7,001 bases of DNA, taken from Methylococcales bacterium. GTDB lineage: Bacteria; Pseudomonadota; Gammaproteobacteria; Methylococcales; Methylomonadaceae. The stretch covers positions 1 through 7,001 of the forward strand of contig SHZG01000123.1 in assembly GCA_009692395.1 (NCBI GenBank), given 5' to 3'. Under the pieces are notes generated by a model. That model worked only from the letters and a program-made list of their open reading frames with translations, was not told the DNA's origin and searched no databases. The translations under genes and the position numbers were made by a program. Each line of letters starts with the position of its first letter. Positions within the stretch are counted from its first letter, which is position 1. Positions 1 to 5,526 of this stretch are shown one piece after another.

Positions 1-330
1 GACCATACCACTAACACCGTACTCGCTTATGTATTGGGTAAGCGCAAGGATGACGTATTCAAGCAACTTAAAACCTTGCTTGCCCCCTTTAATATTACCT
101 GCTTCTACACAGATGATTGGGGTGCTTATCAGCGTCACCTTGAGGCTGAGAAGCATGAGATTGGTAAGCGCAATACGCAGAAAATAGAACGTAAAAACCT
201 GAACTTTCGGACATGGATCAAACGACTCACTCGCAAGACCATTGGCTTCTCAAAACTAGAGTTGATGCACGACACCGTCATCGGTTTGCTTATCAACAAG
301 GTCGAATTCGGGCGCGATATTTATTCATAA
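1..330 (+). CDS. IS1-family transposase (InsB-like), 3' part
   Basis: This is the C-terminal 109 residues of an IS1-type DDE transposase, which cuts and joins DNA at the ends of its own element. The reading frame is open from base 1, so the 5' part and the first catalytic Asp lie outside the window. The second catalytic Asp is in the TDDWGAY motif (Asp codon at 112-114 or 115-117), and the Glu is in IERKNLN (codon 187-189). These match the TDGW and IERHNLN motifs of InsB from E. coli IS1. The later segment RLTRKTIGFSKLELMHD also follows the IS1 pattern RLGRKSLSFSKSVELHD. IS1 elements normally need an upstream insA and a frameshift to make the full transposase; that part is not visible. Codons upstream of the first possible start (TTG at 34) are clearly part of the same protein. 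Confidence 0.9.
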   Translation, partial: DHTTNTVLAYVLGKRKDDVFKQLKTLLAPFNITCFYTDDWGAYQRHLEAEKHEIGKRNTQKIERKNLNFRTWIKRLTRKTIGFSKLELMHDTVIGLLINKVEFGRDIYS

Positions 331-351
331 TTACAGATTTAACCCACTACC
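1..351 (+). mobile_element. IS1-family insertion sequence, right end (left part outside window)
   Basis: The window opens inside an IS1-family transposase gene that ends at 330. About 14 bases after the stop codon is CCACTACC (344-351). Read from the outside this is GGTAGTGG, the kind of GGT-initial terminus seen in IS1-type inverted repeats, so I place the right end of the element near 351. The left end is not in the window, so neither the matching inverted repeat nor the target duplication can be checked. The boundary is an inference. Confidence 0.6.
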
Positions 352-579
352 ATAGCGTCTTCATTCGTTAATTGCGTACCTTTTTATAACGGCATCATTG
401 GCTTTTACTGTCGTTTTGGGCAATGCGGGCAGGTGGTTTTTTTACCTTTGGTTGCTGTATTTTTTGTAAATCAACACATATTCTCGTTACACGCGCCATG
501 TGAGAACAAGGAAAACGTAGGGTGGGCGATAGCCGTAACCCGACACACTGTGATGAGCTATGTGTCAGGCTACGCTGTC
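352..579. other. Intergenic stretch between the IS1 end and slipin
   Basis: This 228-base stretch has no convincing gene. The only structure I see in it is the inverted repeat at 517-583, listed separately. Frames on both strands are broken by stops or give compositionally odd peptides. Confidence 0.5.
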
Positions 580-583
580 CTAC
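517..583. repeat. Imperfect inverted repeat / small palindromic element (GTAGGGTGGGC type)
   Basis: The left arm (517-546, starting GTAGGGTGGGCGATAGCC and ending GACAC) pairs imperfectly with the right arm (562-583, GTGTCAGGCTACGCTGTCCTAC). The outer GTAGG/CCTAC and inner GACAC/GTGTC ends match best, with unpaired bases between. The form (GTAGG ends, GC-rich arms, short loop) resembles small dispersed palindromic repeats common in bacterial genomes. The slipin stop codon (580-582) lies inside the right arm. Confidence 0.55.
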
Positions 584-1737
584 CTCACCCGCTCCGTCAA
601 GCGCACCATATCATGCATCACGCCATCCAAGCCGCCGTAGACATTCAGCACGTTGATATTGGCGGTGATTTTTTCCAATATCTCCAGCTCTTTCAAGCGC
701 AATAACACAGGATTGCCTTCCATGACTTTAGCGGTGTTGTGCAATGAACGGGTGGCTTGGGTTTCTTCTTGGCGTTTGATTAAATTGGCTTCGGCGAGTT
801 TTTGCGCTTCGACCACTTGGGTCAAAATCGCTTTCATTTCACCCGGCAGGACAATATCACGCACACCAACGCTGTTCACTTCAATGCCGTAAGTTGCCGA
901 TTTTTCCACGACAATGCTCTGCACTTGATTATTGAGCGAGTTTTTATCGGCTAATAATTCATCCAAGGTTTGCGTGCTGACGATGGTGCGTAATGCCAGT
1001 TGTAATTCACGGTATAAAAAATCTTTGGCATCGGCTAATTCAGCTTTCACGACTTCGGGGTGTTTTATTTGCCACGTTGCCGATAAATTAATGCGCAAGC
1101 TCACGCGGTCTTTGGTCAAGATTTCTTGTCCGTTGACTTCCATGTTTTGTAAGCGACCATCGTATAACACGACGCTGATAGCGCGATTAAACCGCCACCA
1201 AACGTGTGTGCCTGTGCCTAAGGTCGTGACAGTTTCGCCGTCCACCACCAAAAAACCAACGTGATTTTCTGGCACAGTGGCAATGACAATCGCCGCCAAC
1301 ACTGCACGCCGTAACGGTTCATCTTTGGCATTGGCTAATAACGCCGCCAGTTTTTTCGCTACGCTAAATTCTTGGCTAATGTCCAGTTTTTCAATGCGCA
1401 TGGCTTGCTGGGTTTGCCAGTACGCGCCACGTTGCGCGGGGGCTTTAATGTCTTTTAGAACATTGTTCACATACACTAAACCGATTTCCTGTTCGCCTGT
1501 TTCCCAGAGTGTCATCACCTCGCTAAAAGCGTCTGCGTGCAGTTGCGCTAAGTACAACAGCTCTTTGCTAATGGGGTCTTGCAGGGTGTCGGTGATGGTG
1601 ATGATTTGCACTTGGTAGTCATTAAACCAATCCCAAAGTGTATGCACACCTGCGGGTAAGAAACGAATAAATTGCTGCTCTTTGAACAACAAGCCTTTTT
1701 GCGTTTCTGCGATTATTATTTTTTTTCTGGTTTGCAT
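580..1737 (-). CDS. Slipin-family SPFH/band-7 protein
   Basis: This 385-residue protein belongs to the slipin branch of the SPFH (stomatin/prohibitin/flotillin/HflK) superfamily, which forms large oligomers, usually at membranes. I chose the ATG at 1737 because AGGAG lies six bases upstream; a 14-residue upstream extension lacks such a site. The SPFH core runs from about residue 155 to 315 (VPENHVGFLVVDGE, then GQEILTKDRVSLRIN, then VRDIVLPGEM), followed by an Ala/Glu/Gln-rich probable coiled coil (about 300-335). The N-terminal region (residues 8-50: GLLF, then LPAGVHTLWDWF) looks like a second, diverged copy of the start of the SPFH domain (LGTGTHVWWRF at 173-183). Only a short hydrophobic stretch (about 145-155) is visible, so a true membrane anchor is doubtful. 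From memory, slipin genes occur near rtcB in bacterial RNA-repair loci, which fits this window; its molecular role there is not known to me. Confidence 0.88.
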   Translation of the reverse strand: MQTRKKIIIAETQKGLLFKEQQFIRFLPAGVHTLWDWFNDYQVQIITITDTLQDPISKELLYLAQLHADAFSEVMTLWETGEQEIGLVYVNNVLKDIKAPAQRGAYWQTQQAMRIEKLDISQEFSVAKKLAALLANAKDEPLRRAVLAAIVIATVPENHVGFLVVDGETVTTLGTGTHVWWRFNRAISVVLYDGRLQNMEVNGQEILTKDRVSLRINLSATWQIKHPEVVKAELADAKDFLYRELQLALRTIVSTQTLDELLADKNSLNNQVQSIVVEKSATYGIEVNSVGVRDIVLPGEMKAILTQVVEAQKLAEANLIKRQEETQATRSLHNTAKVMEGNPVLLRLKELEILEKITANINVLNVYGGLDGVMHDMVRLTERVR

Positions 1738-1760
1738 TGTTGTCTCCTGAATGAAGTGAC

Positions 1761-1948
1761 AAAGCCTCCACACAGACACAGGCTTCGGGCTTTATGACAA
1801 TCAGGCAAACCCTCAAAAGCGGCTTGCGTAATTGCCAGACCCAGCCGAAAGGCAGTGTCTGTGTTGATGTCCAGTGGCGGTATTGTGTTTACAGATTGCG
1901 CCTTCATCTGACTACGCACGCCACTGCCCCCTTTCATCTGGAGGCTTT
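1761..1948 (-). ncRNA. Candidate structured RNA, three-way junction, upstream of slipin
   Basis: Read on the minus strand, this gene-free stretch folds by hand into a Y shape. P1 closes it: AAAGCCTCC (1948-1940) with GGAGGCTTT (1769-1761). P2: GATG (1938-1935) with CATC (1869-1866), then CAGTGGCG (1926-1919) with CGCCACTG (1879-1872), capped by CAGAT/ATCTG (1910-1906 with 1896-1892). P3 is a long hairpin: ACACAGACAC (1864-1855) with GTGTCTGTGT (1779-1770); TTTCGGCT with AGCCCGAA (1850-1843 with 1791-1784, one C-C mismatch and one G-U); TGGCAAT with ATTGTCA (1837-1831 with 1801-1795); GCAAGCC with GGTTTGC (1827-1821 with 1811-1805), loop of nine. The 3' end is 23 bases before the slipin ATG and the 5' end is 30 bases after the second tRNA. 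It could be a cis-acting leader or a separate RNA processed from a tRNA-containing transcript. I know no family that it matches. Confidence 0.5.
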
Positions 1949-1964
1949 CTCTTAGGTTTTTAAG

Positions 1965-1981
1965 CTACCTTGGAAGGGTAG
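1965..1981 (-). other. Anticodon-arm-like hairpin directly after the tRNA pair
   Basis: On the minus strand CTACC-CTTCCAA-GGTAG forms a five-base-pair stem and a seven-base loop, the geometry of a tRNA anticodon arm. The loop has pyrimidine-U at 32-33, the triplet UCC, and two purines after it, as in glycine tRNA(UCC). Its first three bases are the CTA that ends the preceding tRNA, so the two folds compete. A chance hairpin is quite possible. Confidence 0.3.
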
Positions 1982-2054
1982 TTTTGCTAATTGGAATCGA
2001 ACCAATTACAGTCTGATTAATAGTCAGATGCTCTACCAAATGAGCTATAGCAAA
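1979..2054 (-). tRNA. Atypical tRNA, anticodon ATT (nominally Asn), possible Lys-derived pseudo-tRNA
   Basis: A full cloverleaf is visible. Acceptor TTTGCTA/TAGCAAA has seven perfect pairs; D arm GCTC-ATTTGGTA-GAGC; anticodon stem TCTGA/TCAGA; T arm ATTGG-TTCGATT-CCAAT. The loop CTATTAA gives anticodon ATT, which would nominally read Asn AAU, but bacterial Asn tRNAs use GTT and have G at the discriminator, whereas this one has A. The encoded tail is CTA instead of CCA. The body resembles the neighbouring Lys-like tRNA, so a Lys tRNA whose TTT became ATT is a reasonable origin. The stems are perfectly kept, which argues against simple decay. Its 5' end abuts the 3' CCA of the preceding tRNA with no spacer. 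Function as a decoding tRNA is doubtful. Confidence 0.7.
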
Positions 2055-2129
2055 TGGTGCAGCGAGTTGGAGTCGAACCAACGACCTTCCGATTAAAGTC
2101 GGATGCTCTACCAACTGAGCTACCGCCGC
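2055..2129 (-). tRNA. Atypical Lys-like tRNA with a six-base anticodon loop
   Basis: The cloverleaf has acceptor GCGGCGG/TCGCTGC (two G-U pairs), D arm GCTC-AGTTGGTA-GAGC, anticodon stem TCCGA/TCGGA, variable loop AGGTC, T arm GTTGG-TTCGACT-CCAAC, discriminator A and an encoded CCA. It is 75 bases because the anticodon loop is CTTTAA, six bases instead of seven. Bacterial Lys tRNAs have CTTTTAA here, so this looks like tRNA-Lys(TTT) missing one T of a four-T run. That could be a true lesion, or a homopolymer base-call error. It is first in the pair on the minus strand and abuts the next tRNA without a spacer. Confidence 0.72.
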
Positions 2130-2183
2130 GTTATTTGACTCCATCAACATCGATACGCAGATTGCCCAGAGGGTTTGCGTCAG

Positions 2184-2201
2184 TTAGGCGTTTGAACCTA
2201 A
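2184..2201 (-). other. T-arm-like hairpin upstream of the tRNA pair
   Basis: On the minus strand TTAGG-TTCAAACG-CCTAA is a five-base-pair stem whose loop begins with TTCAAAC, which matches the tRNA T-loop consensus TTCRANY, with one extra G. No other tRNA arms are recognisable around it. It may be a tRNA remnant or chance. Confidence 0.2.
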
Positions 2202-2213
2202 ACCGCTGTTGCT

Positions 2214-2231
2214 GCTGGGGTGTCAAATTCT
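2214..2231 (+). repeat. 18-bp direct repeat, copy 1
   Basis: GCTGGGGTGTCAAATTCT occurs here and again, identical and in the same orientation, at 3042-3059. The two copies bracket vapBC and the REP-like element. On the minus strand each copy contains TTGACA. Confidence 0.7.
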
Positions 2232-2237
2232 GTTTTA

Positions 2238-2268
2238 GACCTTTCAGGTTTTAAAAACTTGAAAAGTC
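2238..2268. terminator. 31-bp imperfect palindrome downstream of vapC
   Basis: Arms of 15 bases (2238-2252 starting GACCTTTCAGG, and 2254-2268 ending TGAAAAGTC) differ at only two positions around a single central A. It lies 25 bases after the vapC stop. There is no good U tract on either strand (TTGATATTCTTG follows on the plus strand), so intrinsic termination is plausible but weak; a protein-binding palindrome is the alternative. Confidence 0.35.
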
Positions 2269-2292
2269 TTGATATTCTTGTCTCGTTTCATT

Positions 2293-2691
2293 TCATAAAT
2301 TCAACGCATCTTTAAGATTTAAAACTGCCACAAACGGCTGAAAATCGCGGTCTGAAAACAGCAATGGCAATTCATTGTCAATACAATACGTTGCGATAAG
2401 GCAATCAATGGTTTTTCTAACCGTTATCCCTTGTTTGCGTAACAAGCGGTAATTCTGCGCTGACTTAATCGCAATCTCCGTATTACATAACTGCGCTTGT
2501 TCAAGATGTGCTAACAGCGACTGGGCAATCTCAACATCTTTGTCATGCCTAAATCCCTGCAACAACTCCGCAATCATCAAATCACCCGCCACAATCACTG
2601 TGCTGGATAAAAAACCATCCAGCTTTACTGTTTTCGGGTTATCAACGCCATTAAAATAATCAATCCAAACACTGGTATCGACTAAAATCAC
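2293..2691 (-). CDS. vapC: VapC-family PIN-domain ribonuclease toxin
   Basis: This 132-residue protein is a PIN-domain toxin, the length expected for VapC. PIN nucleases use three or four acidic residues to bind Mg2+ and cut RNA; characterised VapCs cut tRNA or rRNA loops. The acidic residues are visible: D5 in ILVDTSVWIDYF, E42 in MIAELLQGFR, D96 in RKTIDCLIA, and D114/D116 in LFSDRDF. I start it at the GTG at 2691 because that GTG overlaps the antitoxin stop in GTGA, the usual coupled arrangement of vapBC; the longer frame from 2727 would run into antitoxin coding sequence without a starting signal. Expression should depend on the antitoxin through translational coupling. No disruption is seen. 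Confidence 0.92.
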   Translation of the reverse strand: MILVDTSVWIDYFNGVDNPKTVKLDGFLSSTVIVAGDLMIAELLQGFRHDKDVEIAQSLLAHLEQAQLCNTEIAIKSAQNYRLLRKQGITVRKTIDCLIATYCIDNELPLLFSDRDFQPFVAVLNLKDALNL

Positions 2692-2882
2692 ACGCCTTCT
2701 CTCATTGCATCCAAATCGCCATCCCAAGCTAACTTACCTTTATAAGCCTTGATGGTTTCCTGATTTTTTAAGTGGATTAAGGTTTTAAGCCCTAATGCCA
2801 CCACGTCTTTTTTAGTCTTGATGCCCGTTAGCAAAATCGCTTCATTCATTAACGAATCATTAATAACAATATTGGTGCGCAT
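2688..2882 (-). CDS. vapB: VapB-family antitoxin (ribbon-helix-helix type)
   Basis: This 64-residue protein precedes the toxin and overlaps it by four bases. The N-terminal part (MRTNIVINDSLMNEAILLTG, then KTKKDVVALGLKTLIHLK) has the short strand and two helices of VapB antitoxins of the MRTNIVIDD type. These dimerise, bind DNA at their own promoter, and block VapC with the C-terminal tail (here KGKLAWDGDLDAMREGV, the usual W/G/D-rich tail). The ATG at 2882 is chosen because AAGGA lies six bases upstream. A palindrome just upstream is a likely operator. Confidence 0.9.
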   Translation of the reverse strand: MRTNIVINDSLMNEAILLTGIKTKKDVVALGLKTLIHLKNQETIKAYKGKLAWDGDLDAMREGV

Positions 2883-2896
2883 GATTGTTCCTTGAT

Positions 2897-2922
2897 GTGT
2901 ATAAAATACAAATATGATACAC
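2897..2922 (-). promoter_or_regulatory. vapBC operator/promoter palindrome
   Basis: GTGTAT (2897-2902) and ATACAC (2917-2922) form an inverted repeat in an AT-rich stretch 15 bases upstream of the vapB start. On the minus strand TATTTT and a TGACTT further upstream are possible -10 and -35 elements. VapB-VapC complexes usually bind such palindromes to repress their own operon; binding here is inferred. Confidence 0.5.
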
Positions 2923-2955
2923 AAAGTCAGTCATTTTTTTCATACAAAATCAGTA

Positions 2956-3040
2956 AGTAGCCCAGATGGAGCGTAGCGGAATCTGGGATATGCGGAATGT
3001 TACGTTACCCCGCATGCCGCAAAACTCCATGCGGGCTACT
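2956..3040. repeat. REP-like double-hairpin repeat (GTAGCCC...GGGCTACT)
   Basis: Terminal arms AGTAGCCCAGATGGAG (2956-2971) and CTCCATGCGGGCTACT (3025-3040) are inverted repeats matching at 14 of 16 positions. Inside are two hairpins: CCCAGAT/ATCTGGG (2961-2967 with 2981-2987) and CCCGCATG/CATGCGGG (3009-3016 with 3028-3035). The left half, GTAGCCCAGATGGAGCG, is a version of a repeat that is dispersed in many proteobacterial genomes. It lies just upstream of the vapBC promoter. Confidence 0.75.
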
Positions 3041-3041
3041 C

Positions 3042-3059
3042 GCTGGGGTGTCAAATTCT
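3042..3059 (+). repeat. 18-bp direct repeat, copy 2
   Basis: This is identical to 2214-2231. It abuts the REP-like element on the side away from vapBC and lies downstream of the ATPase gene. Confidence 0.7.
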
Positions 3060-3125
3060 TGTTGATGTGTTGATGCGATAATCTGCACCGACAATACCGA
3101 GTTTTTTAAACAGTCAGCTCGTTTC

Positions 3126-3143
3126 CACGCGCCGCGTTGCGTG
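3126..3143 (-). terminator. Hairpin directly after the ATPase gene stop codon
   Basis: CACGC (3126-3130) and GCGTG (3139-3143) form a short GC-rich stem beginning at the base after the TAA. There is no U tract, so termination is uncertain. Confidence 0.25.
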
Positions 3144-4181
3144 TTACAGTGTTTCGCGTTTAAACCCTGCGCGTGAAATCATCTGCTCAACTTCTTTGCA
3201 TACATTGACATAACGCAATTCAACATCAGGATGTTGTTTGCTGAAAACTCGAAAAATCTCATCCGCAAACGCTTGACCGATGGTTTCAACACCCTCAAAA
3301 TCAAAAAAAACTATTTTAAATCGGTCAATACGCGCTAATAAGCGTTTGGCTTGTGAGCGGGAAATCAGTTTTTCATGTCCATATTGTGCTAAACGCACAG
3401 GAACAACAGTTTTTGAAAAGCTATAATCTTCATCTGAATAAGCATCAAAAATCTCCTTCATTGTGCGTTGCACATTGTTATTGAGCTTCATAAAAACCGC
3501 CGTTCCTGATTGTGGTTCTTTGCGTTCTAAAATCCAATCTTCTGTTTTGTCATACTCGTGACTAAAATTTACGTTTCCTGAAAAAATTGAAAAGTTATCA
3601 AACATCCGTGATGAAAAAAAGATACCCTCTCCAGTGTGATTATCGGGGTCTGTAGTTAATTTTCCTTTCGCAAGTTCAAGCACTGCATGACGTTCGTCCA
3701 CTAACTCCATTTCACGCTGAATTTTCTTAAATATACCTTCACCATCATCACAAACTATAATTTCAATAGCAGATGCTGTTTTTTCCAAAAAAATTTCTAC
3801 CCTTTTTCCAGATGAGTGGTCAATTGCATTATTTAGCATTTCAGTAAAACCATAATGCCAAATATCCATCACATTTTCTGGCAATTGACCTAATTTTGGA
3901 AAAATATCATTTTGCCAAACGATATGCTCTTCAAGAGATTTATCGAGTGGATAAAAATTTTCCCAGCGTTCAAGCGGCTGTAAACTGTAATGTCTGCTTT
4001 GTGTCGAGCCAGTAACCAATAATGCTTTTTCCTTTACTAAACTTTGGATGTGTTTATTAACAGCTTGGCGAGTTATATCAAATTGCTTTGCAGTTAAACT
4101 AGCTATGTCTTTTGGATACTTCTCTACATTGGTAACAATAAATTGACGAATTTCTTCGGTTTTTTTGCGTAATTGAGTCAT
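3144..4181 (-). CDS. Helix-turn-helix / GHKL ATPase / STAS-like (DUF4325-type) fusion protein
   Basis: This 345-residue protein has three parts. Residues 5-65 form a winged-helix-like domain (KYPKDIASLTAKQFDITRQAV, then VNKHIQSLVKEKALLV). Residues about 105-235 are a GHKL ATP-binding domain with an N box (E114, N118, D121-H122 in FTEMLNNAIDH), a G1 box (CDDGEGI, 144-150) and a G2 box (HTGEGIFFSSRMF, 182-194). Residues about 285-345 look like a STAS-like domain (FFDFEGVETIGQAFADEIF). GHKL and STAS domains are separate partners in anti-sigma switches such as SpoIIAB/SpoIIAA; here they share a chain with a DNA-binding head, which suggests a self-contained nucleotide-dependent regulator. The canonical phospho-serine site appears replaced (IGQA where SpoIIAA has MDSS). 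The start is the ATG at 4181; the ribosome site is weak. It follows rtcB by 84 bases. Its target is unknown. Confidence 0.8.
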   Translation of the reverse strand: MTQLRKKTEEIRQFIVTNVEKYPKDIASLTAKQFDITRQAVNKHIQSLVKEKALLVTGSTQSRHYSLQPLERWENFYPLDKSLEEHIVWQNDIFPKLGQLPENVMDIWHYGFTEMLNNAIDHSSGKRVEIFLEKTASAIEIIVCDDGEGIFKKIQREMELVDERHAVLELAKGKLTTDPDNHTGEGIFFSSRMFDNFSIFSGNVNFSHEYDKTEDWILERKEPQSGTAVFMKLNNNVQRTMKEIFDAYSDEDYSFSKTVVPVRLAQYGHEKLISRSQAKRLLARIDRFKIVFFDFEGVETIGQAFADEIFRVFSKQHPDVELRYVNVCKEVEQMISRAGFKRETL

Positions 4182-4196
4182 GGTAATAATCTTTAA

Positions 4197-4245
4197 TGTC
4201 AATTTTAAAAATATTATTGTCAATCAAATATATATTATTGTCAAT
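4197..4245 (-). promoter_or_regulatory. Three 21-bp-spaced direct repeats; candidate promoter and operator of the ATPase gene
   Basis: ATTGACA occurs on the minus strand at 4203-4197, 4224-4218 and 4245-4239, exactly 21 bp apart, or two helical turns; the two upstream copies share the longer ATTGACAATAATAT. Each holds a perfect -35 hexamer TTGACA. From the farthest copy, a 17-base spacer leads to GACAAT, a four-of-six match to the -10 consensus. Same-face phasing suggests cooperative binding of a protein, perhaps the helix-turn-helix protein encoded just downstream. Confidence 0.6.
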
Positions 4246-4265
4246 TTTAAGATGCGGAAAATTGT

Positions 4266-5487
4266 TTATCCCTTAACACACAACACCTGTTTCAAAGTAT
4301 GCACAATCTCCACTAAATCCGCCTGTGCCGCCATGACCGCTTCAATCGGTTTATAAGCTGACGGCGTTTCATCAATCACCGATTCATCTTTTCGGCATTC
4401 CACGCCTGCGGTGGCGGTGATATGTTCCGCTAACGATACCCGTTTTTTCGCTTCGGTACGCGACATAACGCGCCCCGCGCCATGACTACAGCTACAAAAA
4501 CTTTCTTCATTGCCTAAACCGCGCACGATGAACGAGTTCGCACCCATACTTCCTGGAATAATCCCCATTTCACCTAGCTTGGCACTTACTGCACCTTTGC
4601 GCGTTACGATGACGTTTTTATCGTAATGATGTTCGCGGCTGATGTAGTTGTGGTGACAGTTCACCGCTTCCAGTTGGGCTTCAAACGGTATTTTCAATAC
4701 ATCACGCAGGGCTTGTAGGGTATTATTCATCATCACCACGCGGTTGGTCATGGCGAAATCTTGCGCCCAACTCACGGCTTCTAAATAATATGTAAAATGT
4801 TCTGTGCCTGCTGGAATGTAGGCTAAATCTTTATCGGGTAGATGGATAAACCAGCGTTCCATGTCTTTTTTAGCCAATTCGATAAAGTGTGTGCCGATAC
4901 GATTACCGACACCGCGTGAACCGCTGTGCAACATCACCCACACGGCATTGACTGCGTCCAAGCACACTTCGATGAAATGGTTGCCTGTGCCTAGCGTTCC
5001 TAAGTGTTTAATGTTGTTGGTGTTTTTAAAACGCGGATATTTTTCACATAGGCGTTCAAAACCTTGGCTTAACGGTTGCCACGCTTGCACGATAGGCTCT
5101 GACAACTCGCCCCAACTTCCTGTATCACGTCCACTAAACACTAAACCATGCGGTACACGTCTTTCAATCACTGCGCGTAACGCGGTTAATGAATCAGGTA
5201 ACTGCTTCAGCGGTTAAGCTGGTTTTGACTGCCATCATGCCACACCCTAAATCCACCCCAACCGCCGCAGGAATCAATGCGCCGATTGTTGGAATCACGC
5301 TCCCAATGGTCGCGCCTTTTCCTAAATGCACATCAGGCATTGCCGCTATCCATTTATGAATAAACGGCAGTTTGGCGATATTCAGTAGTTGTTTTTTAGA
5401 GTTATCATCGAAACTCACCCCGCGTGTCCACGCTTTCACGGGGTGTTGACCTTGTTCGTATAAAACTTCATAAGCGGTGGTTGTCAT
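4266..5487 (-). pseudogene. rtcB: RtcB RNA ligase, interrupted by a one-base frameshift
   Basis: RtcB joins RNA ends bearing 2',3'-cyclic phosphate or 3'-phosphate to 5'-OH ends, using GTP and Mn2+. The first segment (5487-5194) gives 97 residues with GVDLGCGM (metal ligands D79 and C82). The second frame carries the rest: GTGNHFIE (N169, H170), HSGSRG (H187), NCHHNY (H278), and SHGAGR with the guanylylated histidine (H335), ending VLCVKG as in E. coli. Dropping one G near 5205 joins TSLTAE to QLPDSLTALR and gives 406 residues, against 408 in E. coli. As written, the first frame stops at TGA 5194-5196, and the second frame's only early start is GTG at 5171 without a clear ribosome site. All catalytic residues survive, so the shift is recent or a base-call error. 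Start ATG 5487 has AGGAG upstream; a sigma-54 promoter lies about 40 bases further. Confidence 0.93.
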
Positions 5488-5526
5488 GGCGTTCTCCTTG
5501 GTTGTTTTTGTTGACGATTGGTATTT

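Noticed and set aside
380..460. Minus-strand TCPHC zinc-ribbon-like fragment, possibly an InsA remnant
   Set aside because: Only one CxxC-like pair is seen, followed at once by stop codons; too little to support it.
932..1618. Plus-strand open frames opposite slipin
   Set aside because: They are shadows of the slipin gene, with no start signals and no recognisable domains.
1716..1937. 73-codon open frame on the minus strand before slipin
   Set aside because: There is no ribosome site or recognisable motif, it runs into the slipin start in another frame, and the stretch is better explained as structured RNA.
1761..1948. Bacterial Y RNA of the Ro60 type
   Set aside because: The fold is Y-shaped, but I see no tRNA-like T-arm motif inside it and no Ro60 (TROVE) gene in the window.
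1965..2150. 61-codon open frame (AVAQLVEHPT type) on the minus strand
   Set aside because: This is the familiar spurious translation of tRNA genes; both cloverleafs are visible.
2198..2226. TTGACA at 2221-2226 (minus) as a -35 element for the tRNAs
   Set aside because: The best -10 at 17 bases is GTTTAG, a weak match, and the hexamer lies in the 18-bp repeat, whose other copy shows no -10.
4861..5217. 118-codon plus-strand open frame opposite rtcB
   Set aside because: It is a shadow of the clear RtcB coding sequence on the other strand.
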